Shown here: positions 48,168 to 57,124 of the stretch, in pieces
Numbering within the stretch: the stretch's first letter is position 1
Layout of the letters: the number at the start of each line of letters is the position of its first letter
Assembly: GCF_039537705.1 (NCBI RefSeq)
Contig: NZ_BAABBA010000018.1
Span: forward strand, 1 to 64,000
Length of the DNA: 64,000 nucleotides
Direction of reading: 5' to 3'
Origin: Georgenia daeguensis
GTDB taxonomy: Bacteria > Actinomycetota > Actinomycetes > Actinomycetales > Actinomycetaceae
Notes under the pieces: generated by a model
Told to the model about the DNA's origin: nothing
Seen by the model: the letters and a program-made list of their open reading frames with translations, nothing else
The model's database searches: none
Translations under genes and position numbers: made by a program

Positions 48168-49739
48168 GTGCCCCGTTCCCCTCGCCGTCCGCTGCTCGTC
48201 GGCCTGAGCGCCGCCTGCGCCGGCACCCTCGGGCTGACCCTCGCCGCCGTCCCGGCCTCCGCCCACCGGCCGGCCGAGCCCGACCCGCTCGTCGACTCGC
48301 TCACGGCCGTGCCGGAGGTCGCCGGACCGGTCGCCGAGACCGACGAGAGCCACCTGTGGTCCTCGATGGAGCGCGCCCGCGAGCCGTTCGACGTCGCCGA
48401 CCGCGGCTACGTCGAGGAGGAGTACTTCCTCTCCGGCACCGCCAACGTCTACGACAGCGCCGGCGGCGAGCTCCAGGTGGTCGACGAGGCTGTGCCCTAC
48501 GTCAACAACATCCTCGTGCGGCGGCCCACGGAGAGGTCGGACTCCTCGGGCGTCGTCCTGGTGGACATCCTGAACGCCTCCAACGGCTTCCCGGGCGAGG
48601 ACCACTGGCGCCGCATGTGGGACTGGGCGATGGAGGAGGGGCACACCGTCATCGGGGTCACCTCCAAGCCGATCCAGGTGGACGCGTTGAAGAACTACGA
48701 CCCGGAGCGCTACGCGGAGCTGACCTGGGACGTCGCGGACGTCGAGCGCGAGCCGATCGTCGCCGATCCGGCCGACCCCGCCTCGTTCAACCCGTTCATG
48801 GTCGTGCCCGGCGCCGAGGAGGGCCTCGCGTGGGACATCATCACGCAGGTCGGCACGCTGCTGGACGCCAAGGAGGGCCGCGACGTGCTCGGGGGCCAGA
48901 AGGCGAAGACCGTGCTGCTCATGGGCCAGTCGCAGTCGGGCGTCTACCTCAACACCTACGCCACGAACTTCCACGAGGCGGTGACCGAGGCCAACGGCGG
49001 GCCGGTCTTCGACGGCTACCTCAACAGCGTCGGCGCGGTGCTCGAGCGACCGCTGCGCCAGGGTGAGAGCGACGGCTTCGTCACGGTGCCCGGGTCCGAG
49101 CCGGAGCTGGACGTCCCGTTCATCACGGTCACCTCCGAGGGCGACGCCGGCCTCTTCGGCGCGCGCACCCTCGCGGAGAAGGACCTGCCGGCGAACCGCC
49201 GGCACTGGCAGGTGCCGGGCACCCCGCACACCGACCTGCTCTCCCCGGTCATCCCGGCGGACGAGGAGATCTACCAGTCCGGCCGGCTGCCCAACACCCA
49301 GGTCCACGACCCGGCGTTCCGGGAGGCGCTCAGCCTCTACCCACTCGAGCCGACGATCATCGCGGCCGCCGACGCGCTCGTGTCCTGGAGCGGGAAGAAC
49401 CAGGAGGCTGCGCCGTCGCAGTGGTTCGACCAGGCCGACGGCGCGCTGGTCCGCGCCGAGGACGGCAACGTCACCGGCGGCGTGCGCTACGGCCTGATCG
49501 AGCACCCGCTCGGCCAGTACCTCGGCGGGGCCAAGCCGGGTGCGGTCTACGGCTCGGACGAGCTCATGACCGCCGAGGAGTTCGCGACGACGTACGGGAC
49601 CCGGGCCGAGTACCTCGCCCTCATCGCCGAGGTCGACGCCGCCCAGGTCGAGGCGGGGTACCTCACCGAGTGGGGTGCCGAGTACTTCCAGGACGTCGCC
49701 GGCACGCTCCTGGACCGGATCGGCGTCCCGGAGGCATGA
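48168..49739 (+). CDS. Secreted alpha/beta-hydrolase-domain protein
   Basis: The product is 523 aa from a GTG with AAGGAGAG at 4 nt. A signal peptide (LLVGLSAACAGTLGLTLAAVPASA) is followed by a large alpha/beta hydrolase-type domain of the PF20091 type (as remembered), with the nucleophile elbow LLMGQSQSGVYLN (about residues 247-259) and HTD/HxDLLSP segments (GTPHTDLLSP) near the usual catalytic His position. Acidic residues are many. Such secreted proteins may be esterases or lipases. The substrate is unknown. Monocistronic, with a strong terminator. Confidence 0.72.
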   Translation: MPRSPRRPLLVGLSAACAGTLGLTLAAVPASAHRPAEPDPLVDSLTAVPEVAGPVAETDESHLWSSMERAREPFDVADRGYVEEEYFLSGTANVYDSAGGELQVVDEAVPYVNNILVRRPTERSDSSGVVLVDILNASNGFPGEDHWRRMWDWAMEEGHTVIGVTSKPIQVDALKNYDPERYAELTWDVADVEREPIVADPADPASFNPFMVVPGAEEGLAWDIITQVGTLLDAKEGRDVLGGQKAKTVLLMGQSQSGVYLNTYATNFHEAVTEANGGPVFDGYLNSVGAVLERPLRQGESDGFVTVPGSEPELDVPFITVTSEGDAGLFGARTLAEKDLPANRRHWQVPGTPHTDLLSPVIPADEEIYQSGRLPNTQVHDPAFREALSLYPLEPTIIAAADALVSWSGKNQEAAPSQWFDQADGALVRAEDGNVTGGVRYGLIEHPLGQYLGGAKPGAVYGSDELMTAEEFATTYGTRAEYLALIAEVDAAQVEAGYLTEWGAEYFQDVAGTLLDRIGVPEA

Positions 49740-49763
49740 CGACCGGGCCCTGACCCGGCAAGC

Positions 49764-49791
49764 GTGCGGCCCCGCCGAGGCGGGGCCGCAC
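49764..49791 (+). terminator. Strong terminator after the hydrolase gene
   Basis: A 12-bp perfect stem (49764-49775 with 49780-49791) with a 4-nt loop lies 25 nt after the stop codon. The 226 bp from here to the IclR gene hold no supported feature. Confidence 0.75.
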
Positions 49792-50017
49792 GTGCGTGCA
49801 GGACCGCCGGGACCGCGGGGACCGCCGGGACTCAGCCCGGCACGGGCAGCTGACTGGGACTCCTGGCCCTGCTGCTCAGGTGCCGCTCCGAGGGTGAACC
49901 GGCAGCGGCACCGCGGCCGAGCTCCTCGATGGCGTCGAAGGAGCCGCCCGAGAGATGACGAGAGACCGCAGCCATCGCGTCGCCCCTCGCCCTCGACGGC
50001 GACTGCGCGAAATCGCT

Positions 50018-50809
50018 CTAACGCGCGACGCCGAGCTCCCGCGAGATGGTCAGGGTCATGTCGAGGAGAGCCCGGCCGACGCGCTCGAGCTCGGCGGGCG
50101 TCCCCTGGTCGTCGGGCAGGACGACCGACATCGCCAGCGGAAGTGGGTCGGTCGCCGTGTAGACGGGGGCCGCCACCGATGAGATGCCAGGTATGACGCC
50201 GCCGGAAGTCACGGCGTATCCGGCCTCCCGCACCTTCGCGGTCTCTGTGCGTACGCGTTCGTCCGTCCACGTCGAGCCCGCCCGTTTCTGGGCGGCCGTG
50301 ATGGCGCTGCCGACCATGGGCTGAGGGAGGAACGACGCGAAGACGAGCCCGATGCTGGAGGCGAGGAGCGGCAACGTGGCCCCGACGCGGACGGTCACAG
50401 CCAGCGGGTGGGACCCATGAGCCCATCTGACAACGATCGGCCCGTCGTCCCCCCACACGGCGACGTTGACGGAGTGCCCGGTCGTGTCGCGCAGGATGCT
50501 GGCGTAGTCCGAGGTGACGGCAACTTCGTTCGTGCGCCGAAGAGCCTCTGCTCCGAGCCGCCTCATCGTCGGCCCGAGGTCATACAGACCCGACGGGAGC
50601 TGGTAGGTCAGGCCCGTACGGCACAGGCTCACGAGATACCTGTGCGCCTTGCTCGGCTGCATCCCGCTGCCAAGGGCGATCTGTGAGAGCGACATCGGCT
50701 GCCCACCTCGCTCAAGGGCAGTCAGCACCCGCATCCCCACCTCGACCGACTGAATTCCCTGTCGCTGCCCGTCCTCACCACCGTTCGCGGCCATTTCTCC
50801 CCCGCTCAT
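50018..50809 (-). CDS. tsdR: IclR family regulator of gamma-resorcylate catabolism
   Basis: The product is 263 aa from ATG 50809 (an ATG at 50794 is also possible, with GGGGGAGA close by). The winged helix-turn-helix is at about 20-80: QSVEVGMRVLTALERGGQPMSLSQIALGSGMQPSKAHRYLVSLCRTG. The ligand-binding domain follows with DYASILRDTTGHSVNVAVWG and SSIGLVFASFLP. It is the last gene of a six-gene minus-strand cluster for gamma-resorcylate degradation. In Rhodococcus jostii RHA1 the IclR protein TsdR controls the same pathway genes, so this is its likely counterpart. Regulatory direction (repressor or activator) cannot be read here. Confidence 0.8.
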   Translation of the reverse strand: MSGGEMAANGGEDGQRQGIQSVEVGMRVLTALERGGQPMSLSQIALGSGMQPSKAHRYLVSLCRTGLTYQLPSGLYDLGPTMRRLGAEALRRTNEVAVTSDYASILRDTTGHSVNVAVWGDDGPIVVRWAHGSHPLAVTVRVGATLPLLASSIGLVFASFLPQPMVGSAITAAQKRAGSTWTDERVRTETAKVREAGYAVTSGGVIPGISSVAAPVYTATDPLPLAMSVVLPDDQGTPAELERVGRALLDMTLTISRELGVAR

Positions 50810-50846
50810 ACCCGACGACCTTCGCACCGCCGGTGACGGCACGAAC

Positions 50847-51758
50847 CTATCTTTCGGCAGGCGGCAGCACGATGTCGAAAGTGGTCTCGCTCCATGTGCC
50901 GTGGATCTGGCGGCCGTCGGGGGTGGGCTCGCCGGGCTGGTGCTGGGTGAAGGTCTTGACGAGGGAGTCCTTGACGCCGAAGACGGCGTCGGTGGCCAGC
51001 AGGGGGTCGCCCTCGACGAAGATGTGGGTGACCAGGCGCCGGTAGCCGGGGGCGGTGACCATGAAGTGCAGGTGGGCGGCCCGCATGGGCGAGCGGCCGG
51101 TGGCCTCGAGCATCTTCCCGACGGGGCCGTCGTGCGGGATGGGGTACGGCGTCGGGGTGACGCCCCAGAACCGGTAGGAGCCGTCGTCGTCGGCGAACAG
51201 GTGCGCCCGGCCGGCGGTGCGCCCGTCGGTGTACTGCACGTCGTAGAAGCCGTCGTCGTCGGCCTCCCAGACCTCGATGCGGGCGCCGGGGATCGCCTTG
51301 CCGTCGGTGTCGCGCACCGTGCCGCTCACCCAGCAGGGTTCCCCGGCCGCGCCCTGGGCGATGTCCCCGCCGAGCTCGACCAGCGGGGCGTCGTCGACGA
51401 AGAAGGGCCCGAACACGGTGGCCTCGGTGACGTCTCCGGTGGCGGGCTGGTTGACGCAGATGGTCTCCATGGAGATGCCCAGGACGTCGGAGAGGAGGAT
51501 GAACTCCTGGCGGGTGTCGGTGGTGATGTCCCCGCAGGCGCGCAGGAACTCGATCGCCGTCTCCCACTCGGCCTCGGTCAGCCGCACCTCGCGGACGAGG
51601 GCGTGGGCGTGACGGGCAACCGCCTGGAGGATCTCCTTGAGGCGCTCGTCCGGGGAGGACTCGAAGCTCGCGAGCACCTGCTCGGTGACGAGCCGCTCGC
51701 GCGCTTCCTGCTCACTGCCCTCGGGCGGCGCGGGGACGATGTCGACGGTGTCGGTCAT
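50847..51758 (-). CDS. tsdC: Hydroxyquinol 1,2-dioxygenase
   Basis: The product is 303 aa, an intradiol dioxygenase with an N-terminal helical dimerisation domain (about 1-100) and the catalytic beta sandwich. The non-heme Fe(III) ligands are visible: Tyr in GFYDVQY, Tyr in TPTPYPIPHDG, and the paired His in RAAHLHFMV. The longer N-terminal region and the DDGSYRFWG segment suit the hydroxyquinol-specific (1,2,4-trihydroxybenzene) branch more than catechol enzymes. It cleaves hydroxyquinol to maleylacetate. AAGGAAG precedes the ATG. Its neighbours tsdD and tsdB complete the pathway. Confidence 0.9.
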   Translation of the reverse strand: MTDTVDIVPAPPEGSEQEARERLVTEQVLASFESSPDERLKEILQAVARHAHALVREVRLTEAEWETAIEFLRACGDITTDTRQEFILLSDVLGISMETICVNQPATGDVTEATVFGPFFVDDAPLVELGGDIAQGAAGEPCWVSGTVRDTDGKAIPGARIEVWEADDDGFYDVQYTDGRTAGRAHLFADDDGSYRFWGVTPTPYPIPHDGPVGKMLEATGRSPMRAAHLHFMVTAPGYRRLVTHIFVEGDPLLATDAVFGVKDSLVKTFTQHQPGEPTPDGRQIHGTWSETTFDIVLPPAER

Positions 51759-51787
51759 GGTTTCTTCCTTGTCCGGGTCTTGTTCGG

Positions 51788-52900
51788 TCAGGTTGCTGCG
51801 GGCGGGTCAGTGGGGGTCTGGCCCGCCTGCGCCCTGCGCAGCAGCGCTCGAAGATCAGTCACACCCACCGGCCGAGGATTCGATGGCGGGATCTTCTCCA
51901 GGCAGAGCCGGGCGGCCTCGTCGACGTCGGTCTCGGACAGCCCAAGGGCGCCCAGCGACCGGGGGGCCCCGAGCACGTCGTACAGGGCGAGCAGGCTCCC
52001 TACGGCGGAGCCATGTCCGCCGAAGCCTGCGGAGGCCAACGCGCTCACGACCCGGGACGCCTCCTCAGGAGCGGAGGGTGTGTTGAACGCGAGAACGTGA
52101 GGCAGGACGACTGCATGCATCGCGGCGTGCTCCAGGTTGTACGCCCCGCCCAGGACGTGGCAGATCTTGTGGTGCATCCCGGAGCCGGCGGCGGCAAACG
52201 CCACGGCGGCGAGGTACGTCCCTTCGAGCGCCTGCCGCCTGGCGGTCAGGTCTCCTCCGTCGGAGACAAGGGTCGGTAAGGCTTGTGCCAGGGACCGCAG
52301 GCCCTCGACCGCGAGAGCGGTACTGACAGCGTTCGCCTGGGGCGCCCACAGCGAGTCCACGCAGTGGGCTACCGCGTTGAGCCCGGAAGCAACCGTCATG
52401 GCCTCGGGAAGGGTCACGGTCAGTTGCGGGTCGTACACCACTGCGCGGGGGAGCACCACAGGATCGGCGCCGTTGACCTTGCGACCACCTTCCGTCAATC
52501 CCCACACGGGCGTGGCCTCCGACCCGGCGTAGGTGGTCGGAACAGCCAGGATCGGCAGCCTGTCCGAGAGGGCGACCGCCTTGGCGGTGCCGGTGGTGGA
52601 GCCGCCGCCGACGCTGAGCAGCAGGTCTGCGTCGTTCGACCTCGCCAGTGCGCGCGCCGCCTCGGCGACCTCCACCGGAACGTGCGGACGCACACCGGTG
52701 AAGGTCGCTACCACGGGCAGCGAGGCGGCGAGCTCGCGAGCCAACGGCAGCTCCTGCTCGGTGGCGAGGAGGAGGACCCGGCTCGCGGAGAGCCGCTCGA
52801 TCTCACCTGCAAGGGCTGTTCGCGCCGCACCGGTGCCGAGCACGACCCGCTGCGACCAGCTCTCGAAGACCGTCGGTTCCACGGCCGGGGCCTCACTCAT
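51788..52900 (-). CDS. tsdD: Maleylacetate reductase
   Basis: The product is 370 aa, of the iron-alcohol-dehydrogenase-like group. The NAD-binding GGGSTTGTAKAVAL (about 93-106) is intact. The conserved TTYAGSEATPVWG and GLNAVAHCVDSLWAP (about 185-200), plus HHKICHVLGGAYNLEHAAMHAVVLPHV (with His residues near the metal site), mark the maleylacetate reductase family. It converts maleylacetate to 3-oxoadipate using NAD(P)H, the last step before the beta-ketoadipate route. Start ATG at 52900 overlaps the stop codon of the MFS gene by 4 nt. Confidence 0.92.
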   Translation of the reverse strand: MSEAPAVEPTVFESWSQRVVLGTGAARTALAGEIERLSASRVLLLATEQELPLARELAASLPVVATFTGVRPHVPVEVAEAARALARSNDADLLLSVGGGSTTGTAKAVALSDRLPILAVPTTYAGSEATPVWGLTEGGRKVNGADPVVLPRAVVYDPQLTVTLPEAMTVASGLNAVAHCVDSLWAPQANAVSTALAVEGLRSLAQALPTLVSDGGDLTARRQALEGTYLAAVAFAAAGSGMHHKICHVLGGAYNLEHAAMHAVVLPHVLAFNTPSAPEEASRVVSALASAGFGGHGSAVGSLLALYDVLGAPRSLGALGLSETDVDEAARLCLEKIPPSNPRPVGVTDLRALLRRAQAGQTPTDPPAAT

Positions 52901-54189
52901 TTCTGTCGGACCCGGACCTGAGGGACGAGCGCGGTGGCCGCCGCACCGACCAGGGCCGGGATGGCGAAGGCGTAGAAGTTCCACTGCGTCGACAGCCCGG
53001 AGCTGAGCACGAGGGCGCCGAGGGTGGGGCCGACGATGGCACCCAGCCGCCCGACGGACAGCGCCCATGGGAGGCCGCTGGCACGAAGGTCGTCCGGGTA
53101 CCGGGTGACGATGAAGGCGTTGCCGAGGATCTGGGAGCCGATGAACCCGAACCCGCTGACGAACATCAGCACGTAGAGGATCCACACCGTCGGGTTGAGG
53201 CTCATCAGCACAAGGCTCAACGTGCCCACCAAGAATGCGAGGACGACCACCCGCTTCGGGCCGATACGGTCGGCGACGTGCCCGCCGACGATGACCCCTA
53301 CCCCGACGCCGACCCACATCGCGGCCGTCTGCAGGAGCGCAGACCCGAGGGTGTAGCCGGCGGCCTGCATCATGCTGGGGAGCCAGGCGCTGATACCGAA
53401 GACGAGCAGCAGTCCGCAGAAGGACATCACCCAGAAGAGCAGAGTGGCGCCGCGGACGCCGGGAGCGAGCAGCGCCGCGAGCCCGAGCCAGCGCCCGGGG
53501 CGGCTCGTGTGGTTCCTCGGCTCGGGGAGGCCGTAACGCTCGGTGATGGCGCGGGCCTCGTCCGTCCGGCCGCGCCGGAGCAGGTGGGCAGGGCTCTCGG
53601 GCAGTCGCCGCAGGAAGGGGGCGACGAGCACGGCCGGGATCACGCCGAGGACGTAGAGCCACCGGTAGGAGGTCTCGGGCAGGAGCGCCGCCCCGGTGAG
53701 CGGGGCGAGCAGCGCACCGGCCGCATAGCCGCTCATGATGATGCCGATGTTGCGGCTGCGGCGTGCCGGGGCACTGAGGTCCGCGACGTAGGCGTTGACG
53801 GTCGGCAGCGCGACGCCGAGGCCGAGTCCGACCACGAGCCGCCCGACGCCGAACACCTCGGCGCTGGGCGCCGCGGCGCTGAGCAGCATGCCGACGGAGA
53901 AGACTCCGACGCTGGCGATGATGAGACGGAGGGGCCCGGTCCGGTGCACGACCGCGCCGGCCAGGGCGGCACCGACGAGCATTCCGAGTCCGACCATCGA
54001 ACCGATGGCACCGGCGGCGATCGGGTCGACGCCGAGGCTGGGGTCCTGCAGCAGGGCCGGCACGGAAACGCCGTAGACCGCGAGGTCGAAGCCCTCGAGG
54101 GAGGAGACGACCCAGGCGATGACAAGGAGAAGCCTGCCGTCGAGGACCCGACGGGATGCCCGCTTGGGGCGGGCGCTGGTGGTGGTCAT
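52897..54189 (-). CDS. tsdT: Aromatic acid:proton symporter (AAHS-type MFS)
   Basis: The product is 430 aa with 12 membrane helices. WVVSSLEGFDLAVYGVSVPALLQDP in helix 1 carries the LEGFD motif of the aromatic acid:H+ symporter family, and GRLVVGLGLGVALPTVNAYVAD is a standard MFS loop motif. A substrate entering here should be gamma-resorcylate (2,6-dihydroxybenzoate) given its neighbours. It is preceded by AAAGGA and overlaps tsdD. The R. jostii homologue of similar position is TsdT. Confidence 0.88.
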   Translation of the reverse strand: MTTTSARPKRASRRVLDGRLLLVIAWVVSSLEGFDLAVYGVSVPALLQDPSLGVDPIAAGAIGSMVGLGMLVGAALAGAVVHRTGPLRLIIASVGVFSVGMLLSAAAPSAEVFGVGRLVVGLGLGVALPTVNAYVADLSAPARRSRNIGIIMSGYAAGALLAPLTGAALLPETSYRWLYVLGVIPAVLVAPFLRRLPESPAHLLRRGRTDEARAITERYGLPEPRNHTSRPGRWLGLAALLAPGVRGATLLFWVMSFCGLLLVFGISAWLPSMMQAAGYTLGSALLQTAAMWVGVGVGVIVGGHVADRIGPKRVVVLAFLVGTLSLVLMSLNPTVWILYVLMFVSGFGFIGSQILGNAFIVTRYPDDLRASGLPWALSVGRLGAIVGPTLGALVLSSGLSTQWNFYAFAIPALVGAAATALVPQVRVRQK

Positions 54190-54201
54190 GGGAGTCCTTT
54201 C

Positions 54202-55773
54202 CTACCTGGCCGAGGCCAGCGAGTGTGAGGTGGCCGTCAGGCCTCTCTCGAGGTCCTCCAGCAGCTGCCGGAGCTCGGCGGGAGTGGTGGCTGTGCCGTA
54301 GACGTAGAAGTCGGGCCGGACGAGGACGGCGGCCGCGGAGTTGGCGGCGAACCAGTCGGCGTAGGCGCCCTCGGTATCGGCGACGACACGGGCGGTGGTC
54401 TCGACGGGGCCGTGGTGAACGCCGCTGCCGGAGTCGAGCAGATGCACACCGACTCCTAGGGCCTCGGCGCCGTCAAGCAGCTCCGGCGTCACTCCGCTGT
54501 GAAGGTCCGGACCCACGAGGAGCTGGAAGCCGTAGCCCAGGCGCTCGTCGAATCGCCCGGTCGCATCGTCGACCGTGACCGTGCCCTGGATCATGAGCTG
54601 TCCGCGGGCAGGCGTGGCTCCCGTGGCGAGCAGACCCGGTCCGATGCCGGGGAAGACGAACTTGTCGGGCTTGTGGTTGGCCCTGCGGCGAGCGAGGAAC
54701 TGCTCGTCCCGGACGGCGGCCGCCACGGGATCGCGCATCGTCTGGACGCTGCCGAGCTCCTTGCCCTTGAGGATGATGGCGCGGACGTGGGGTTCGCGCT
54801 CGGTCTGATAGGTGTCGAGCAGCCCGTCGTCACTCTGGCCGGCGAGGATGCGGTCCAGCTTGAAAGCGAGGTTCTGGGCGTCGCGGATGCCCGAGCACAT
54901 GCCCTGCCCCAGGAAAGGAGACATCTGGTGCGCCGAGTCGCCCGCGAGGACCACCCGACCCTCGCGCCAGCGGTGCGCGATCCGGGACTGGAAGGTGTAC
55001 GTGGCGACCCGGATCATCTCGGCGACGTCCTCGTCGATGAAATCCGCCACGCGGGCCCACACTCTCTCGGGCTGCGACTCGACGGGGAAGTCAGCCTCGG
55101 AGTTCAGCATGAAGCTGAACCGGTGGTGGTCGGGTCCGATGGAGATGATCGATTCGGGCTGGGCGGGGTTGCAGACCTGACGCGCCATGGGCAGGTTCAC
55201 CGGTCGCTTGAGCCGGAAGTCGCACACCATCCAGGGCTCGGAGAACCGCAGATCCTCCATCTCGATACCGAGATGCTGGCGGGTGAAGCTGTTCCCACCG
55301 TCGCAGGCGATGACGTACCGGGCCTCGACCGGCCGCTCCGTGTTCTCGACGGTCAGCACCACCCGCAGGCCGTCGTCGTGCAGCGCCGTCACCCGGGAAC
55401 TGGTGCGGACCTCGACGTTGGGCAGCGCCTGGCACAGGTTGTCGAGGGCGTCCTCGAGGTCGGGCTGGTACATCATGTACCACTCCGCCCACCCGCTCTT
55501 CCCCCGCTCGGCGAACTCGTGCTCGATCAGCAGCTCGCCGTCAGCATTGCGCCACTCGTAGTTCCGCTGAACGTGGACCTTCGGCAGCATCACGTCCGAG
55601 ATGCCGAGGCGGGCGAAGGTGCGCATGGTCTCGTCGTCGAAGATCGCCGCGCGGGGAAGGTTGTACAGACCGGGGTAGCGCTCGAGAACAACCACATCGT
55701 GGCCGGCCTGACCGAGCAGCGCGGCGGTCACCATGCCGACCGGGCCGTAGCCGATCACAGCAACGTCGTACAT
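54202..55773 (-). CDS. tsdB: FAD-dependent hydroxylase, probable resorcinol 4-hydroxylase
   Basis: The product is 523 aa, a class A flavoprotein monooxygenase of MhpA/PheA type. The FAD dinucleotide motif VIGYGPVGMVTAALLGQAG is at residues about 5-23, DG motif YVIACDGGNSFTR near 160, and GD motif RVVLAGDSAHQMSPFLGQGMCSGI near 280. A C-terminal thioredoxin-like domain follows. In the context of a decarboxylase and a hydroxyquinol dioxygenase it should turn resorcinol into hydroxyquinol. It is single-component, since no reductase gene is present. AGGAGACG precedes the ATG. Confidence 0.88.
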   Translation of the reverse strand: MYDVAVIGYGPVGMVTAALLGQAGHDVVVLERYPGLYNLPRAAIFDDETMRTFARLGISDVMLPKVHVQRNYEWRNADGELLIEHEFAERGKSGWAEWYMMYQPDLEDALDNLCQALPNVEVRTSSRVTALHDDGLRVVLTVENTERPVEARYVIACDGGNSFTRQHLGIEMEDLRFSEPWMVCDFRLKRPVNLPMARQVCNPAQPESIISIGPDHHRFSFMLNSEADFPVESQPERVWARVADFIDEDVAEMIRVATYTFQSRIAHRWREGRVVLAGDSAHQMSPFLGQGMCSGIRDAQNLAFKLDRILAGQSDDGLLDTYQTEREPHVRAIILKGKELGSVQTMRDPVAAAVRDEQFLARRRANHKPDKFVFPGIGPGLLATGATPARGQLMIQGTVTVDDATGRFDERLGYGFQLLVGPDLHSGVTPELLDGAEALGVGVHLLDSGSGVHHGPVETTARVVADTEGAYADWFAANSAAAVLVRPDFYVYGTATTPAELRQLLEDLERGLTATSHSLASAR

Positions 55774-55934
55774 CGCGTCTCCTGTAAAGGGGTTGGGGAA
55801 GGGAGCGGCGCTGCGTCGCGCCGGTCGGCGGCTGCGGGCGGCACCGCCACGGTGCGGTCCCGCTGAGCGGCGCGCCTCGGACGGGACGGAGCGTCCGGAC
55901 GGACCCGAGTTGGGGCTCTTGTGCGCCCCGTTCG

Positions 55935-56930
55935 TCAGGCGGTTGCGGCCACCGGCTGACGGTCACCGGTCGGGAGGTGCAGGAGGGACTCCGCGTTGCG
56001 GTGCGTGATCTTGGCGCGGTCGGCCTCGCTGATCGGGGCGGTACGGATGAACTCGGTGGCCTCTCCCATCGTCTCGAACGGGTAGTCCGTCGCGAACAGG
56101 ATGTGGTCGGCCCCCAGCGCGAGCAGCGAGCACAGCAGAGGGGCGGACGAGCACACGCCGCTCGTCGTGATGTAGAGGTTGTGACGCAGGTACTCGGACG
56201 GCCGCTCCCGCTCCAGCTCGATGCCGTGGTGGTTGTGGAAGCCCCACCGCGAGTCAAGTCGCCAAAGGGCATACGGGAGGCCCTCACCCATGTGGCCGAG
56301 GAGCAGCTTGGCGTTGGGGAAGTCGTCGAAGACGCCTCCGAAGATCATCCGAAGGACGTGCGTGGCGGTGTCCACCCCCCAGCTCCACATGGGGCCGATC
56401 AGCTCCGGGTGGCCGGAGAAGACGTGCGCGGTGTCGACGCCGTTGGCAGGGTGGAGATAGAGCGGGACGTCGAGGTGCTGCGCCCGCTCCCACACGACCC
56501 GGTAGCGCTGGTCGTCGAGGTAGGTGCCCTGGGTGTGGGCGTTGACAAGGGCACCGCGCATGCCAAGTTGCGTGACAGCCCGCTCGAGCTCGTCGGCGGC
56601 CGCGTTCGGGTCCTGCAGAGCCAGCGCTGCGAAGCCGGAGAACCGGTCGGGGTGCTCGGCGATGACACCGGCGAGAAAGTCGTTGACGGTGGCCGCCTTC
56701 TTCACCGCGAGCGCCGGGTCGGTCTCGGCCTGGATTCCCGGGGAGTTCAGGGAGAGCACCTGGACGTCGAGCCCAGCCGCATCCATCTCCGGCAGCCGCT
56801 CCTCGTTGATGTCCAGCAGGCGACGTGAAGCGTCAGCCCACGCCTGCGGCTGGGCGATGCCTGCGGTGGAGGCGCCGTAACCGACCAGGTCCTGAGTGAC
56901 GAAGTGCTCTTCGAGGCCGATGATCTTCAC
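55935..56930 (-). CDS. tsdA: Gamma-resorcylate (2,6-dihydroxybenzoate) decarboxylase
   Basis: The product is 331 aa, a non-oxidative decarboxylase of the amidohydrolase superfamily. The metal-binding pattern opens atypically for the class: GLEEHFV (the ExH site), LYLHPANG (His near residue 164), LLLGHMGEG (about 218) and FATDYPFET (Asp near 290). These are the sites of gamma-resorcylate decarboxylases that use Zn or Mn. It releases CO2 from gamma-resorcylate to give resorcinol, the first step of the pathway. GTG start at 56930, with AAAGGAG at 6 nt. It is the first gene of the tsd operon. Confidence 0.88.
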   Translation of the reverse strand: MKIIGLEEHFVTQDLVGYGASTAGIAQPQAWADASRRLLDINEERLPEMDAAGLDVQVLSLNSPGIQAETDPALAVKKAATVNDFLAGVIAEHPDRFSGFAALALQDPNAAADELERAVTQLGMRGALVNAHTQGTYLDDQRYRVVWERAQHLDVPLYLHPANGVDTAHVFSGHPELIGPMWSWGVDTATHVLRMIFGGVFDDFPNAKLLLGHMGEGLPYALWRLDSRWGFHNHHGIELERERPSEYLRHNLYITTSGVCSSAPLLCSLLALGADHILFATDYPFETMGEATEFIRTAPISEADRAKITHRNAESLLHLPTGDRQPVAATA

Positions 56931-56947
56931 CGTGGCTCCTTTGCTTA

Positions 56948-56974
56948 ATGGTGTATCGGTTCACCCATAGTCAA
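56948..56974 (-). promoter_or_regulatory. Candidate tsd promoter/operator
   Basis: TTGACT (-35-like) lies at 56969-56974 on the minus strand, and a GGTG-N8-CACC partial dyad follows toward the start codon. No consensus -10 was seen, as expected if an activator or repressor of IclR type works here. Confidence 0.35.
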
Positions 56975-57075
56975 CGGAGTGAGGCGTGTGTGTCAAGGGC
57001 CACACAAGGTGTCTTGCAAGGGGCTTTGGTCCCAGGTGCGCGACCGAGGCCTCGGAGAAGGCGCCCGGATGCGAC

Positions 57076-57110
57076 GACGCCCCGGACCCGACGTGCGGGT
57101 CCGGGGCGTC
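57076..57110 (-). terminator. Terminator of the DoxX gene
   Basis: A 15-bp perfect stem (57076-57090 with 57096-57110) with a 5-nt loop lies 15 nt beyond the stop codon of the DoxX gene at 57125. Confidence 0.8.
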
Positions 57111-57124
57111 TGGCGAGAGCCGGG

